Positions 29,747-39,442 of a stretch of 64,000 bases of DNA are shown one piece after another. Both the position numbers and the translations under genes were made by a program. This stretch comes from Rhodococcus sp. ARC_M5 (GTDB lineage: Bacteria; Actinomycetota; Actinomycetes; Mycobacteriales; Mycobacteriaceae). The notes under the pieces are model-generated. The model was not told the origin of the DNA and did no database searches. It saw only the letters and a list, made by a program, of their open reading frames with translations. The DNA is taken from the NCBI RefSeq assembly GCF_022810405.1, contig NZ_JALGQE010000014.1, positions 1 to 64,000 on the forward strand, in the 5' to 3' direction. Numbering within the stretch: position 1 is the first letter of the stretch; every line of letters starts with the position of its first letter.

Positions 29747-31780
29747 ATGGACACAGCGCGACGCAGCACCTGGCCGACCCAGGGAATCTCCTTCGGCGGC
29801 GACTACAACCCCGAGCAGTGGCCCGAGGACGTCTGGCGGCGCGACGTCGAGCTGATGCACGAGGCAGGCGTCGACTTCGTGACCGTCGGTGTCTTCTCCT
29901 GGGCGCGCCTGCAGCCGACCGCGTCGACGTGGGACTTCGAATGGCTCGACCGCGTCATGGATCTGATGCACGAGGGCGACATTCGCGTCGACCTGGCCAC
30001 GGCGACCGCGTCGCCCCCGCCGTGGTTGGCCACTGCGTACCCGCAGATGCGCCCGGTCGACGATCGCGGCTACCGGTACGCGATCGGCAGCCGCCAGACG
30101 TGGAGCCCCAGTTCTGCTGTCTACCGCGAACATTCACTCGCGCTGGTCGAGAAGATGGCGCACCGCTACGGCGAGCACCCCGCGCTGGCGATGTGGCACG
30201 TCTCCAACGAACTCGGCTGCCACAACGCCCTGTGCTATTCCGACGACAGCGCGCACGCGTTCCGAGAGTGGCTCAGCGCCAGGTACATCGACCTCGAGAC
30301 CCTCAATACCGCCTGGGGCACCGACTTCTGGAGCCAGCGCTACAGCGACTGGGACGAGATCGTTCCGCCGTCGGTGAGCACCACGTTCGGCAACCCGACG
30401 CACCAACTCGACTGGCGGCGTTTCTGCTCCGACGCACTGCTCGAGCAGTACCGCGCCGAGAAGGCCGTGCTGAACCGGATCACCCCGGACGTGCCGGTCA
30501 CCACGAATTTCATGGTGGGCATGGGCCAGGGCCCCGCGCTCGCCGGCAACATGGACTACGCCTCCTGGGCCCCGGAACAGGACATCGTCTCCACCGACCA
30601 CTACCTCGTCGGCCCCGAGACCGGCGACGGCGCAGCGCATCACAAGCTCTCGTTCTCGGCGGATCTCACTCGAGGCGTTGCCGGCCGTCGACCCTGGTTG
30701 TTGATGGAGCATTCCACCAGCGCCGTCAACTGGCAGCACATCAACCGCGCCAAGGTCCCCGGCGAGATGATGCGAAACTCGCTGGCACACATGGCCCGTG
30801 GAGCGGACGGCATCGCCTACTTCCAGTTCCGTGCGTCCAAGGCAGGGGCGGAGAAGTTCCATTCCGCACTGGTACCGCACGCAGGCGAGGACTCCGCCCG
30901 CTGGCGTGAGGTCGTCGAGCTCGGCGCGGCTCTGCGTCGCATGGCTCCGGTGGCAGGAAGCACCGTCGATGCTCGCGTGGCCGTGCTCTTCGACTGGGCC
31001 TCGCAATGGGCGTGCGAGCAGGAGGGTCATCCGTCGATGGCCATGCAGCCCATGGAGATTGCTCGACGCGCACATCACGCATTCACCTCCGCAGGCGTGA
31101 CCTGCGACGTCGTTCCGTCGTCGACGGATCTGAGTGGCTACGAGATCGTCGTCGTACCGGCCCTGTATCTGTGCAGCGACGAGACTGCCGCGCGGATAGC
31201 CGACGCGGCCGATGGCGGCGCGCAGGTACTCGTCACCGCATTCTCGGGAATCGCCGACGAGGACGACCATGTGCGACTCGGCGGCTACCCGGGCGCATTC
31301 CGCGAGCTGCTCGGCGTGCGCGTCGAAGAGTTCTTCCCGCTCGCCGACGGAGAGGCCCTGGCCCTCGACGACGAGACCGTCGGCGAGATCTGGAGCGAAT
31401 ATCTCACCGCGTCGGAGGACGTCGATGTGCTGGCGCGGCACACCGAGGGACATCTGCGGGGCGTCCCCGCACTGACCAAGCGCACCGTCGGCAACGGCGC
31501 CGCCTGGTACGCGGCCACCGTTCCCGACGCAGCGGGCTGGGCCACGCTGGCCGACAAGCTCTGCGCTGCAGCCGAAATCGACACCCGACGCGATCTCGGA
31601 TCCGATGTGGAGATCGTGCGACGATCGGCAGGGGAGCAGTCCTGGCTGTTCGTCCTCAACCACGGAACCGACAAGGTCAGCGTGCCTGCCTCGGGTACCG
31701 ATCTGGTCAGCGGCGCGCAGATCGACGGCGAACTCATCCTGGCTGCCGGTGCGAGCGCCGTGATTGCCGAAGCACGCTGA
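29747..31780 (+). CDS. GH42 beta-galactosidase
   Basis: A cytoplasmic beta-galactosidase of 677 aa (GH42). The N-terminal barrel starts GISFGGDYNPEQWPEDVW; the acid/base is in WHVSNELGC (Glu ~155) and the nucleophile in LLMEHSTSAVNW (Glu ~321). Then come the trimerisation domain (VAVLFDW) and a small C-terminal beta-domain. The start could be ATG 29747 or GTG 29741, and no clear ribosome site precedes either, so a leaderless message is possible. It cleaves beta-galactosides to galactose, which GalK and GalT downstream process. Its stop overlaps the deoR start (TGATG). Confidence 0.93.
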   Translation: MDTARRSTWPTQGISFGGDYNPEQWPEDVWRRDVELMHEAGVDFVTVGVFSWARLQPTASTWDFEWLDRVMDLMHEGDIRVDLATATASPPPWLATAYPQMRPVDDRGYRYAIGSRQTWSPSSAVYREHSLALVEKMAHRYGEHPALAMWHVSNELGCHNALCYSDDSAHAFREWLSARYIDLETLNTAWGTDFWSQRYSDWDEIVPPSVSTTFGNPTHQLDWRRFCSDALLEQYRAEKAVLNRITPDVPVTTNFMVGMGQGPALAGNMDYASWAPEQDIVSTDHYLVGPETGDGAAHHKLSFSADLTRGVAGRRPWLLMEHSTSAVNWQHINRAKVPGEMMRNSLAHMARGADGIAYFQFRASKAGAEKFHSALVPHAGEDSARWREVVELGAALRRMAPVAGSTVDARVAVLFDWASQWACEQEGHPSMAMQPMEIARRAHHAFTSAGVTCDVVPSSTDLSGYEIVVVPALYLCSDETAARIADAADGGAQVLVTAFSGIADEDDHVRLGGYPGAFRELLGVRVEEFFPLADGEALALDDETVGEIWSEYLTASEDVDVLARHTEGHLRGVPALTKRTVGNGAAWYAATVPDAAGWATLADKLCAAAEIDTRRDLGSDVEIVRRSAGEQSWLFVLNHGTDKVSVPASGTDLVSGAQIDGELILAAGASAVIAEAR

Positions 31781-32598
31781 TGCTTGCCCACCAGCGTCAG
31801 CAGAAGATCCTGGACCAGGTGACGGCCCAGGGCGCTGTCAAGGTCGCAGATCTGGGAGCCGCACTGTCGGTGTCGGACATGACCATTCGACGCGACGTCA
31901 ACGAGCTCGTCGCTCGTGGTCTGGTCGAGCGGGTGCACGGCGGCGTGACGTTGCCGCGGTCGGCCAGCGTGTTCGAGCCAGGGTTCTCGGCAAAGTCCGA
32001 GCTCGATCGAGATGCCAAGGCTGCCATCGCCCGTGCCGCAGCGCGTTTCGTTCGGCCGGGGACATCCATCGGGATTTCCGGCGGCACTACGACGCACGCC
32101 CTGGCACAGGAACTACTCGATGTTCCGGACATCACCGTCGTGACGAACTCACTGCCGGTTGCGGAGGTCTTCCACACCGGTGGCCGGACGGATCAGACCG
32201 TGTTGCTCACCGGCGGGCAGCGGACGCCGTCCTACGCGCTCGTCGGACCGCTCACGGTCAGTGCACTGCAGAGTATCCACTTGGACATGCTGTTCCTCGG
32301 AACACACGGTGTCGACATCGAATCCGGACTGACCTGCCCCAATCTGATGGAAGCACAGACCAATCAGGCACTTGTCGCGTCGTCTCGACGCGTCATCGTG
32401 CTCGCCGACCACACCAAGTGGGGTGTCCGCGCGCTCGCCAACACCATCCCGCTCTCACGCGTCGACGTGTTCGTCACCGATGCCGGACTCGACCCCGGCG
32501 TCCACGACGCGTTGTCCGAGACGGTCGACGACGTGGTGATCGCCGGAGAGCAATCCCCCGACACGAACGAGGAACGAGTACTCGATGACCGCGCATGA
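31780..32598 (+). CDS. DeoR-family sugar-responsive repressor
   Basis: A 272-aa regulator. DeoR HTH at the N-terminus (HQRQQKILDQVTAQGAVKVADLGAALSVSDMTIRRDVNELVARGLVERVHGGV), then a sugar-phosphate-binding DeoRC domain with GISGGTTTHALA, VVTNSLPVAEVF and ADHTKWGV. Likely senses a galactose-derived phosphate and controls this locus through the ATGTTCA sites between the two arms. ATG at 31780 overlaps the beta-galactosidase stop; the 3' end overlaps galT by 14 bases. Confidence 0.9.
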   Translation: MLAHQRQQKILDQVTAQGAVKVADLGAALSVSDMTIRRDVNELVARGLVERVHGGVTLPRSASVFEPGFSAKSELDRDAKAAIARAAARFVRPGTSIGISGGTTTHALAQELLDVPDITVVTNSLPVAEVFHTGGRTDQTVLLTGGQRTPSYALVGPLTVSALQSIHLDMLFLGTHGVDIESGLTCPNLMEAQTNQALVASSRRVIVLADHTKWGVRALANTIPLSRVDVFVTDAGLDPGVHDALSETVDDVVIAGEQSPDTNEERVLDDRA

Positions 32599-33730
32599 CG
32601 CCACCACGCACTCGATGCGCAAGACGTCGACCACGCTGGCCGACGGTCGTGAGCTGATCTACTACGACGACACCGAGCCCTATGTTTCCGGCGACGCCAC
32701 TCGCGATCTGGTCGACACACGAGCCCTGTCTCCGTCGATGTCGGAGTCGCAGATGCGATTCGATGTCCTCACCGGTGAATGGATCGTCATCGCCGCACAG
32801 CGGATGGATCGCACGTTCCTGCCGCCTGCCGACGCGTCGCCGCTGGCACCGAGCCGCCCGGACCGCCCGGCCACCGAGATTCCGGCAGCCGATTACGACG
32901 TGGTGGTGTTCGAGAACCGTTTTCCGTCTCTGTCCGAAACCGCAGCGCAGCAATCACTTCCGAGCGAGGTCGACGGTGAGTCGCTGTGGCCGCTGGCACC
33001 GGGAACCGGGCGATGCGAGGTGATCTGCTTCGCCAGTGACCCCGATGCGTCCTTCGTATCGCTGGAACTCTCCCGGGTCCGCACCATCATCGATGTCTGG
33101 GCCGACCGCACTACCGCCCTGTCCGCCATCCCCGGAGTTCAGCAGGTCTTCTGCTTCGAGAACCGCGGCAAGGAAATCGGCGTCACCCTGACCCACCCGC
33201 ACGGTCAGATCTACGCCTACCCCTACCTCCCGCCGCGTACCGATGCGCTGATTCGACAGTCCCGCAAGCACGTCGAGCGAACGGGCCGTGTGTTGTTGGC
33301 CGATGTGCTCGCGGCCGAGCTGCGATCGGGTCGACGCGTGGTCGTCGACGCCGCACACTGGGTCGCGTACGTGCCTGCAGCATCGCGCTGGCCTGTAGAG
33401 GTGCACCTCGCGCCGCGTCGCGACGTCGCAGATCTCGCCGAGTTGAGCGGTCCCGAGCGGGACGAACTGGCCGGTGTCTACCGGGATCTGTTGCGCGCGG
33501 TCGATGCGTTCTTCGAGGGCGTCGACGAGGTGCCGTACATCGCTGCCTGGCATCAGGCGCCCGTCGGAGCCGATCGTGAACTGGGACGTCTGCACCTGCA
33601 ACTGTTCTCGATGATGCGCTCACCCGGCCGGATGAAGTTCCTCGCCGGTTCGGAATCTGCGATGGGAGCCTGGATCAACGACACCACTCCCGAGCGGATC
33701 GCAGACCGGCTGCGTGAGGTACTGGCGTGA
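32585..33730 (+). CDS. galT: Galactose-1-phosphate uridylyltransferase
   Basis: The Leloir-pathway enzyme that exchanges UMP between UDP-glucose and galactose 1-phosphate. 381 aa with the HIT-type active site THPHGQIYAYPY (His 204 and nucleophile His 206), the N-terminal RFDVLTGEWIVIAAQRMDRTF, FENRFPSL, and the C-terminal HLQLFSMMRSPGRMKFLAGSESAMGAW. Start ATG 32585 is preceded by GAGGAACGAG inside the deoR 3' end. It overlaps galK by 4 bases. Confidence 0.95.
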   Translation: MTAHDATTHSMRKTSTTLADGRELIYYDDTEPYVSGDATRDLVDTRALSPSMSESQMRFDVLTGEWIVIAAQRMDRTFLPPADASPLAPSRPDRPATEIPAADYDVVVFENRFPSLSETAAQQSLPSEVDGESLWPLAPGTGRCEVICFASDPDASFVSLELSRVRTIIDVWADRTTALSAIPGVQQVFCFENRGKEIGVTLTHPHGQIYAYPYLPPRTDALIRQSRKHVERTGRVLLADVLAAELRSGRRVVVDAAHWVAYVPAASRWPVEVHLAPRRDVADLAELSGPERDELAGVYRDLLRAVDAFFEGVDEVPYIAAWHQAPVGADRELGRLHLQLFSMMRSPGRMKFLAGSESAMGAWINDTTPERIADRLREVLA

Positions 33731-34893
33731 ACTGGCTCGATGTGATCGCCGAGGAGGATCTCGCCGACGGTGCGGCCGCGCTGTTCCGCAACGCATTCGG
33801 CGGTGATCCCGACGGCGTCTGGATCGCCCCGGGTCGCGTGAATCTCATCGGTGAGCACATCGATTACGCAGGCGGGCTGGTGTTGCCGTTCGCGCTGCCG
33901 TACGCCACTGCGGTGGCCGTGCGCCGCCGCGAGGACACGACAATGCGAACCGTATCGACGCACACGAACAAGACGTGGACCGGTGAGCTCGGCGAGATCG
34001 GCCCGGGGAATCCGTCGGGCTGGGCTGCCTACGTGGCCGGGGTGTCCTGGGCACTTCAGGAGCACGGCGTCGGCGGAGTCGACGTGGCCGTGCATTCCTC
34101 GGTGCCGGTGGGTTCGGGGCTGTCGAGCTCGGCCGCCCTCGAATGCTCGTTCGCCCTCGCGCTCGACGACCTGTTCGATCTTCGGCTCGACCGAAAGCTG
34201 CTGATCGAGGCCAGTATTCGCGCCGAGAACGAGATCGCAGGCGCGTCGACGGGCGGCATGGATCAGAACATCGCGATGTCGGCCGAAGCGGGACACGCAC
34301 TTCTGCTGGACTGTCTCGACGGTTCGACGCGTCAGATTCCTCTTGATCTGGCCGGGTCCGGCTCGCGGCTGCTGGTGATAGACACCAATGCGCCGCACCG
34401 CCTGGTCGACGGTCAGTACGGCGCGCGTCGGGAGGCGCTCGACATCGCGTATGCCGAATTGGGTGTCACGACACTGCGCGGGTTGGATCTCGACACGGCC
34501 GTCTCGGGCCTCGTCGACGACACCCTGATCTCCCGAGTTCGCCACGTCGTCAGTGAGATCGGCCGAGTGGAGCAGGCGGCAGCGCTTCTCGACCGCGGTG
34601 CCGCAGGAGCTGAGCTCGGTGCGCTGATGACGGCGTCGCACGTGTCCTTGCGAGACGACTACGAGGTCAGTTCACCCGAGCTCGACAGCGCCGTCGACGC
34701 GGCGCGGCGCGCAGGCGCATACGGAGCTCGGATGACCGGCGGTGGTTTCGGCGGCTCCGCCATCGCCCTGGTTCCCTCGAATCTGGTCCAGGCCGTGGCA
34801 GACGAGATTGTCTCCAGCGCAGCACGATACGAACTGCCACCACCCACGTTTCTCACCGCCGAGCCCGCCGGCTCCGCTCATCGATTCTTCTAA
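33727..34893 (+). CDS. galK: Galactokinase
   Basis: A GHMP-family kinase, 388 aa, that phosphorylates galactose at C1. APGRVNLIGEHIDYAGGLVLPFAL is the galactokinase signature; the ATP loop is PVGSGLSSSAALE; the third GHMP motif is MTGGGFGGSAIALV. GTG start at 33727 overlapping galT by 4 bases (GTGA). Part of the beta-galactosidase-deoR-galT-galK-ATPase operon. No galE is in the window, so the UDP-galactose epimerase must be elsewhere. Confidence 0.95.
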   Translation: MNWLDVIAEEDLADGAAALFRNAFGGDPDGVWIAPGRVNLIGEHIDYAGGLVLPFALPYATAVAVRRREDTTMRTVSTHTNKTWTGELGEIGPGNPSGWAAYVAGVSWALQEHGVGGVDVAVHSSVPVGSGLSSSAALECSFALALDDLFDLRLDRKLLIEASIRAENEIAGASTGGMDQNIAMSAEAGHALLLDCLDGSTRQIPLDLAGSGSRLLVIDTNAPHRLVDGQYGARREALDIAYAELGVTTLRGLDLDTAVSGLVDDTLISRVRHVVSEIGRVEQAAALLDRGAAGAELGALMTASHVSLRDDYEVSSPELDSAVDAARRAGAYGARMTGGGFGGSAIALVPSNLVQAVADEIVSSAARYELPPPTFLTAEPAGSAHRFF

Positions 34894-34914
34894 CCCATAC
34901 AAAGGAGCATTCCC

Positions 34915-36006
<1,092 letters not shown>

Positions 36007-36039
36007 GCGGTCACCGATGCAAAGCGAAGGCGGGTATCT

Positions 36040-36262
36040 GTGACGGTTCACTCGACACTGGCCACCCCGACGGTCGACCTGCGCGAGCAGTGGCTGGAAG
36101 CCCACAACGAGTGGGGGTCGGGCCTCCACGAGGACGGCTTCGGCTTGAGGCCGAGTGCACGAGGTGGACAACGCGGCCTCGATAGCCACCCTGGAGCGGG
36201 CCGGAGGCAAGCAAGTCGGCCGTCTGTGGTCGGTGGTTCGCGTCTGGATTCCCGTGCCCTGA
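36040..36262 (+). pseudogene. GNAT acetyltransferase remnant with central deletion and frame change
   Basis: Frame 1 from the GTG at 36040 reads VDLREQWLEAHNEWGSGLHEDGFGL, an N-terminal segment typical of a GNAT subfamily. From about 36155, frame 2 reads DNAASIATLERAGGKQVGRLWSVVRVWIPVP and then a stop at 36260-36262, a typical GNAT C-terminus. The central part with the acetyl-CoA loop is absent and the frame changes at the join. This explains the otherwise unassigned gap between msmK and the MerR gene. Confidence 0.7.
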
Positions 36263-36320
36263 CGAATCGGGTGGCAACTGACCGCGCTCAGCGCGGTCCA
36301 GTGCACCCGATTGTGCGCGC

Positions 36321-36351
36321 TTGACCCTCACACTGTGTGAGACGAGAACCT
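36321..36351 (+). promoter_or_regulatory. MerR-type promoter with perfect dyad
   Basis: TTGACC (36321-36326) as -35 is followed by the perfect dyad CTCACAC-T-GTGTGAG (36327-36341). This is the classic actinobacterial MerR/TipA promoter style, in which the regulator sits in a lengthened -35/-10 spacer. It lies 10 bp upstream of the ribosome site of the MerR gene at 36361, so autoregulation is expected. Confidence 0.7.
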
Positions 36352-36360
36352 CGGAGGGTC

Positions 36361-37191
36361 ATGTTCAGCATTGGAGAGTTCGCATCGATCGGCCGGGTCT
36401 CGGTTCGTATGCTTCGGCACTACGACGAGATCGGGTTGTTGACGCCGGCACGGGTGGATCCGTTCACTGGTTATCGCTCGTACGACGGTTCGCAGTTCGA
36501 GGTTCTGGGACGCATTCTCATGTTCAAGGACCTCGGGTTCAGGCTCGACGAGGTGACGCAGATCGTGCACGGCCAGGTCGGCGTCGACCGGCTACGCGAG
36601 ATGCTCGCCGCCAAGCGCGATGACGTCGCTCGTCGACTCGATCTCGACGCCGCTCGATTGCGTCGCATCGATGCGCGGCTCTCCGACACCGAAGGGATTT
36701 CGATGATCACCGTGGACACCAAAGCATTGCCGAGCACCCGCATTGCCGTCGTCACCGAGACCGCTGCCGGGTTCGGGCCCCAGAACATCGGCCCGGTCAT
36801 CGGCCCGATGTACGCCCGACTCGCCCAGACGCTGGCTGGGCACGGCGTGGCGTTCGGGCCGTCGTCCATTGCCATGTACGAGGCCGTCGACGACGGGGAC
36901 GGCACCGGCATCAGCGTGCATGCCGCATTCGAGGTGGGGCCGGAGGTGGCAGCGGCCGAGGGGTACGAGGTTCGCGAGCTTCCGCCCGTCGAGCTGGCGG
37001 TGACCACCGTTCACCACGGTTCCATGGCGACGATCGGTGAGACCTGGGAGCAGTTCACGGCGTGGATCGAGGCCAACGGCTACGAGCTCTCCGGGATTTG
37101 CCGTGAGTACTACCTGGTGTCCGAGCCGCAGCCGCAGGAGAATTGGGTCACCGAACTGCAGCAGCCGGTGATTCGACGTCAGGACGCCTGA
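36361..37191 (+). CDS. MerR-family regulator with GyrI-like effector domain
   Basis: A 276-aa transcription factor. MerR HTH at residues 1-70 (MFSIGEFASIGRVSVRMLRHYDEIGLLTPARVDPFTGYRSYDG), a short dimer helix, then a GyrI-like small-molecule domain (~125-275; STRIAVVTETAAGFGPQNIGPVIGPMYARL...ELPPVELAVTTVHHGSMATIGETWEQF). This is the BmrR/Rob-like layout that senses hydrophobic compounds. ATG 36361 follows CGGAGGG; the longer frame from 36337 lies within the promoter. Its target, besides itself, is not obvious. Confidence 0.88.
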   Translation: MFSIGEFASIGRVSVRMLRHYDEIGLLTPARVDPFTGYRSYDGSQFEVLGRILMFKDLGFRLDEVTQIVHGQVGVDRLREMLAAKRDDVARRLDLDAARLRRIDARLSDTEGISMITVDTKALPSTRIAVVTETAAGFGPQNIGPVIGPMYARLAQTLAGHGVAFGPSSIAMYEAVDDGDGTGISVHAAFEVGPEVAAAEGYEVRELPPVELAVTTVHHGSMATIGETWEQFTAWIEANGYELSGICREYYLVSEPQPQENWVTELQQPVIRRQDA

Positions 37192-37361
37192 GCGAGCTCG
37201 ACGAGTGCGGTGCACTGGCAGCCGCCGGTGACCTCCTCGCACTCGAGCACCAGGAAGTGGCGCACGTGCTCGAGGTCCACGCAGTCCGGCTCCGTGCACT
37301 CCGCACCGCCGACCGCGTGGATCACGAGTGTGCCGTTGCAGGTATCGAAGCGTGCGGACAT
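37179..37361 (-). CDS. Small Cys-rich protein (60 aa), hypothetical
   Basis: A 60-aa protein with six cysteines (positions 8, 22, 27, 41, 48, 50) and several His, arranged as C-x4-C and C-x6-C-x-C, which suggests metal or disulfide binding. ATG 37361 is preceded by AAGGGATTCGC, a good ribosome site, which supports it as a real gene. It converges on the MerR gene and overlaps its last 13 bases. No family recognised. Confidence 0.55.
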   Translation of the reverse strand: MSARFDTCNGTLVIHAVGGAECTEPDCVDLEHVRHFLVLECEEVTGGCQCTALVELAQAS

Positions 37362-37399
37362 GCGAATCCCTTTCTGTCGTTTCCTCTACATCCTTGATA

Positions 37400-38032
37400 T
37401 CACCGGGCTCCGACAAGTTCGGGAGAAGACGAGCGTGTTCGACGCCTGAGCTGGGTAACAACCATCACCGTCAGAGCCGGAATCCAGGCGTATCCCAGGG
37501 CGGTTCTGATGATCGTTCGGTCGCCCAGCCATGCTCCGGCCGATACCAAGACAGCCGCCCACACGACTGCAGCCAGCAGGCTGAGCAGCGCGTATTCGCG
37601 GTGCCGCAGTGAGGAGGTCGCTACGAGTCGGGGAGTGACGGTGCGGATACCCCCGATGAGGTGTCCGGCAGTGGCGACAGCGCGTGGCCGCGATCGCGCC
37701 TGAGTGGTCAGCCCGAGGACGACCCTCATCACCGCGGCCGGCAGCGCGGACTCCACTCGTCCGAGACCCGACACCGTGGCTGTGCGGCGACTGTGCCAGA
37801 ACGCCCACTGCGCACCCATGCTCGACGCCACCGCCGCAGTGACGACGGCAGGTAGCCACGGCACGACGCCGATAGAGGTCAGTACCCCGAGGGTGATCGG
37901 GACGCTGTTGCCCGGTGTGAAGAGACCGAGCAGCGTCGCGGACTCGAATGCCAGCAGTACGAACACGATGGTGAAGACGACCCACACGGGAACGGACGAC
38001 AATCGGTCCACGTCGAGGATGTTGAGGTTCAT
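37400..38032 (-). CDS. DedA-family (SNARE-associated/VTT) membrane protein
   Basis: A 210-aa membrane protein of the DedA type. An N-terminal helix (VPVWVVFTIVFVLLAFESATLLGLFTPGNSVPITLGVL) carries the 'F.E....G...PG' signature; a second re-entrant part has the conserved G-[x]-R pattern (HLIGGIRTVTPRLVATSSL), followed by two C-terminal helices. DedA proteins are linked to lipid carrier flipping and membrane homeostasis. ATG 38032 chosen; the upstream extension to 38083 is not membrane-like. Confidence 0.8.
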   Translation of the reverse strand: MNLNILDVDRLSSVPVWVVFTIVFVLLAFESATLLGLFTPGNSVPITLGVLTSIGVVPWLPAVVTAAVASSMGAQWAFWHSRRTATVSGLGRVESALPAAVMRVVLGLTTQARSRPRAVATAGHLIGGIRTVTPRLVATSSLRHREYALLSLLAAVVWAAVLVSAGAWLGDRTIIRTALGYAWIPALTVMVVTQLRRRTRSSSPELVGAR

Positions 38033-38167
38033 ACCTGTCGAATCTGGTCGTCCGTACCGCGGAAAACACCACGATCGACCCACGGATCGACGGTAGGGCT
38101 GGCCCTACCCACAACGGTGGGTTCACCGTGGGGACAGGTCCACTACGGCGCACTTAGGCTGATCCGC

Positions 38168-39442
38168 ATGAACGAGGCACTACCGATTCCCCTGAATCCG
38201 CTCAGGGCATGGATATCGCCGCAGTGGTGGCTGGCGGTGGCGTCGTTGCTGGCGTCGACTCTTGCCGGGCTGGGCGGCTGGATGATCCTGGGACTGCTGG
38301 TACTGGCGGTGTGCGCATTGCCGTTTGCGCTCAGCGGCGTGCTCGTCTTCGCGCTGACGATAGTGGCGCTTCGATGGATGGACCGTGTAGCGCGCGCCGG
38401 AATCGGTTTCACCGGTGGACTTCTCATCGAGGGTCCCGAAGTGACCGTGTACCCCACCAGTTGGCGCACGTTCGTCTGGTGCCTCCGCGACATCGGGCTG
38501 TGGAAGTCGCTGTGCTACTGGCTCGTTCGCATACCGGTATCGGCCGTGCTGCTCTTCCTGCTGCCGGCGCTGTTCGTGGCCCTGCCGGTTCTCGCGGCGG
38601 CGCCGGTCGCGTGGATCGTGACGAACCCGGTCGCCAATGGGCTCGAAATTGGCGAACGGGTGGGCTATCCGTTCGTCGCGTTGGTCGGCTTCGCCTCCCT
38701 GGTCACTTTTGTTGCCGGGGTGCCGCTGCTGCTCACCGCCTTGGCAAGACTCGACTGGTGGAGTGCTACAGCCCTTCTCGGCCGATCCGAATCCAGTAGG
38801 AGAGTGGACGAGCTGACGGTGAGTCGAGCTCGCGTCGTCGACGCTGCCGACGCCGAACGCCGTCGCATCGAACGCGATCTGCACGACGGGGCCCAGCAGC
38901 GGTTGGTCTCGGTGGCAATGTCATTGGGACAGGCGAAGTCACGCGTCGCGGCGACCGACGATGCGGTCCTGAAGGAATTGCTCGACGACGCCCATCGGGA
39001 GGCCAAGAACGCGATCGGTGAGATCCGCACCCTCACCCGTGGTCTCCATCCGCCGATCCTGACCGACCGCGGTCTCGATGCCGCACTCTCGTCCGTCGCG
39101 GCGCTGTGTGCGATTCCGGTGACCATCGACATCGACCCGGACCTCTCCGGTGATCGGCGCCCGGACGCCACCGTCGAGTCGACCGTCTACTTCGTCGTCT
39201 CCGAGGCCCTGACCAATGTCAGCAAGCACGCACAGGCCGACCACGTCCGAGTCGACGTCTCGAGAGCCGATTCGGCAGTGCGAGTGACGGTGATCGACGA
39301 TGGTTGCGGCGGAGCATATTCCGCCCCGGGCGGCGGCTTGGCCGGGCTCGGGGACAGGCTGAGCGGGATCGACGGAACATTGTCCATCACGTCGCCGTCC
39401 GGCGGCCCGACGCGGCTCGAGGTGAGCATCCCGTGCGAGTGA
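38168..39442 (+). CDS. Sensor histidine kinase (NarL-type partner)
   Basis: A 424-aa membrane histidine kinase. Several N-terminal helices (QWWLAVASLLASTLAGLGGWMILGLLVLAVCALPFAL and three more before residue ~200) sense an unknown signal. The HisKA_3 segment is AERRRIERDLHDGAQQRLVSVAMSLG with the phospho-accepting His, followed by HPPILTDRGLDAALSSV and an ATPase domain (VVSEALTNVSKHAQA, DDGCGGA, GLAGLGDRLSGIDG). Overlaps the response regulator by 10 bases. Confidence 0.93.
   Translation: MNEALPIPLNPLRAWISPQWWLAVASLLASTLAGLGGWMILGLLVLAVCALPFALSGVLVFALTIVALRWMDRVARAGIGFTGGLLIEGPEVTVYPTSWRTFVWCLRDIGLWKSLCYWLVRIPVSAVLLFLLPALFVALPVLAAAPVAWIVTNPVANGLEIGERVGYPFVALVGFASLVTFVAGVPLLLTALARLDWWSATALLGRSESSRRVDELTVSRARVVDAADAERRRIERDLHDGAQQRLVSVAMSLGQAKSRVAATDDAVLKELLDDAHREAKNAIGEIRTLTRGLHPPILTDRGLDAALSSVAALCAIPVTIDIDPDLSGDRRPDATVESTVYFVVSEALTNVSKHAQADHVRVDVSRADSAVRVTVIDDGCGGAYSAPGGGLAGLGDRLSGIDGTLSITSPSGGPTRLEVSIPCE

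Noticed and set aside
30134..31663. Long 509-codon frame on the minus strand opposite the beta-galactosidase
   Set aside because: The + strand frame has complete GH42 motifs; the antisense product is Arg/His-rich and without domains.
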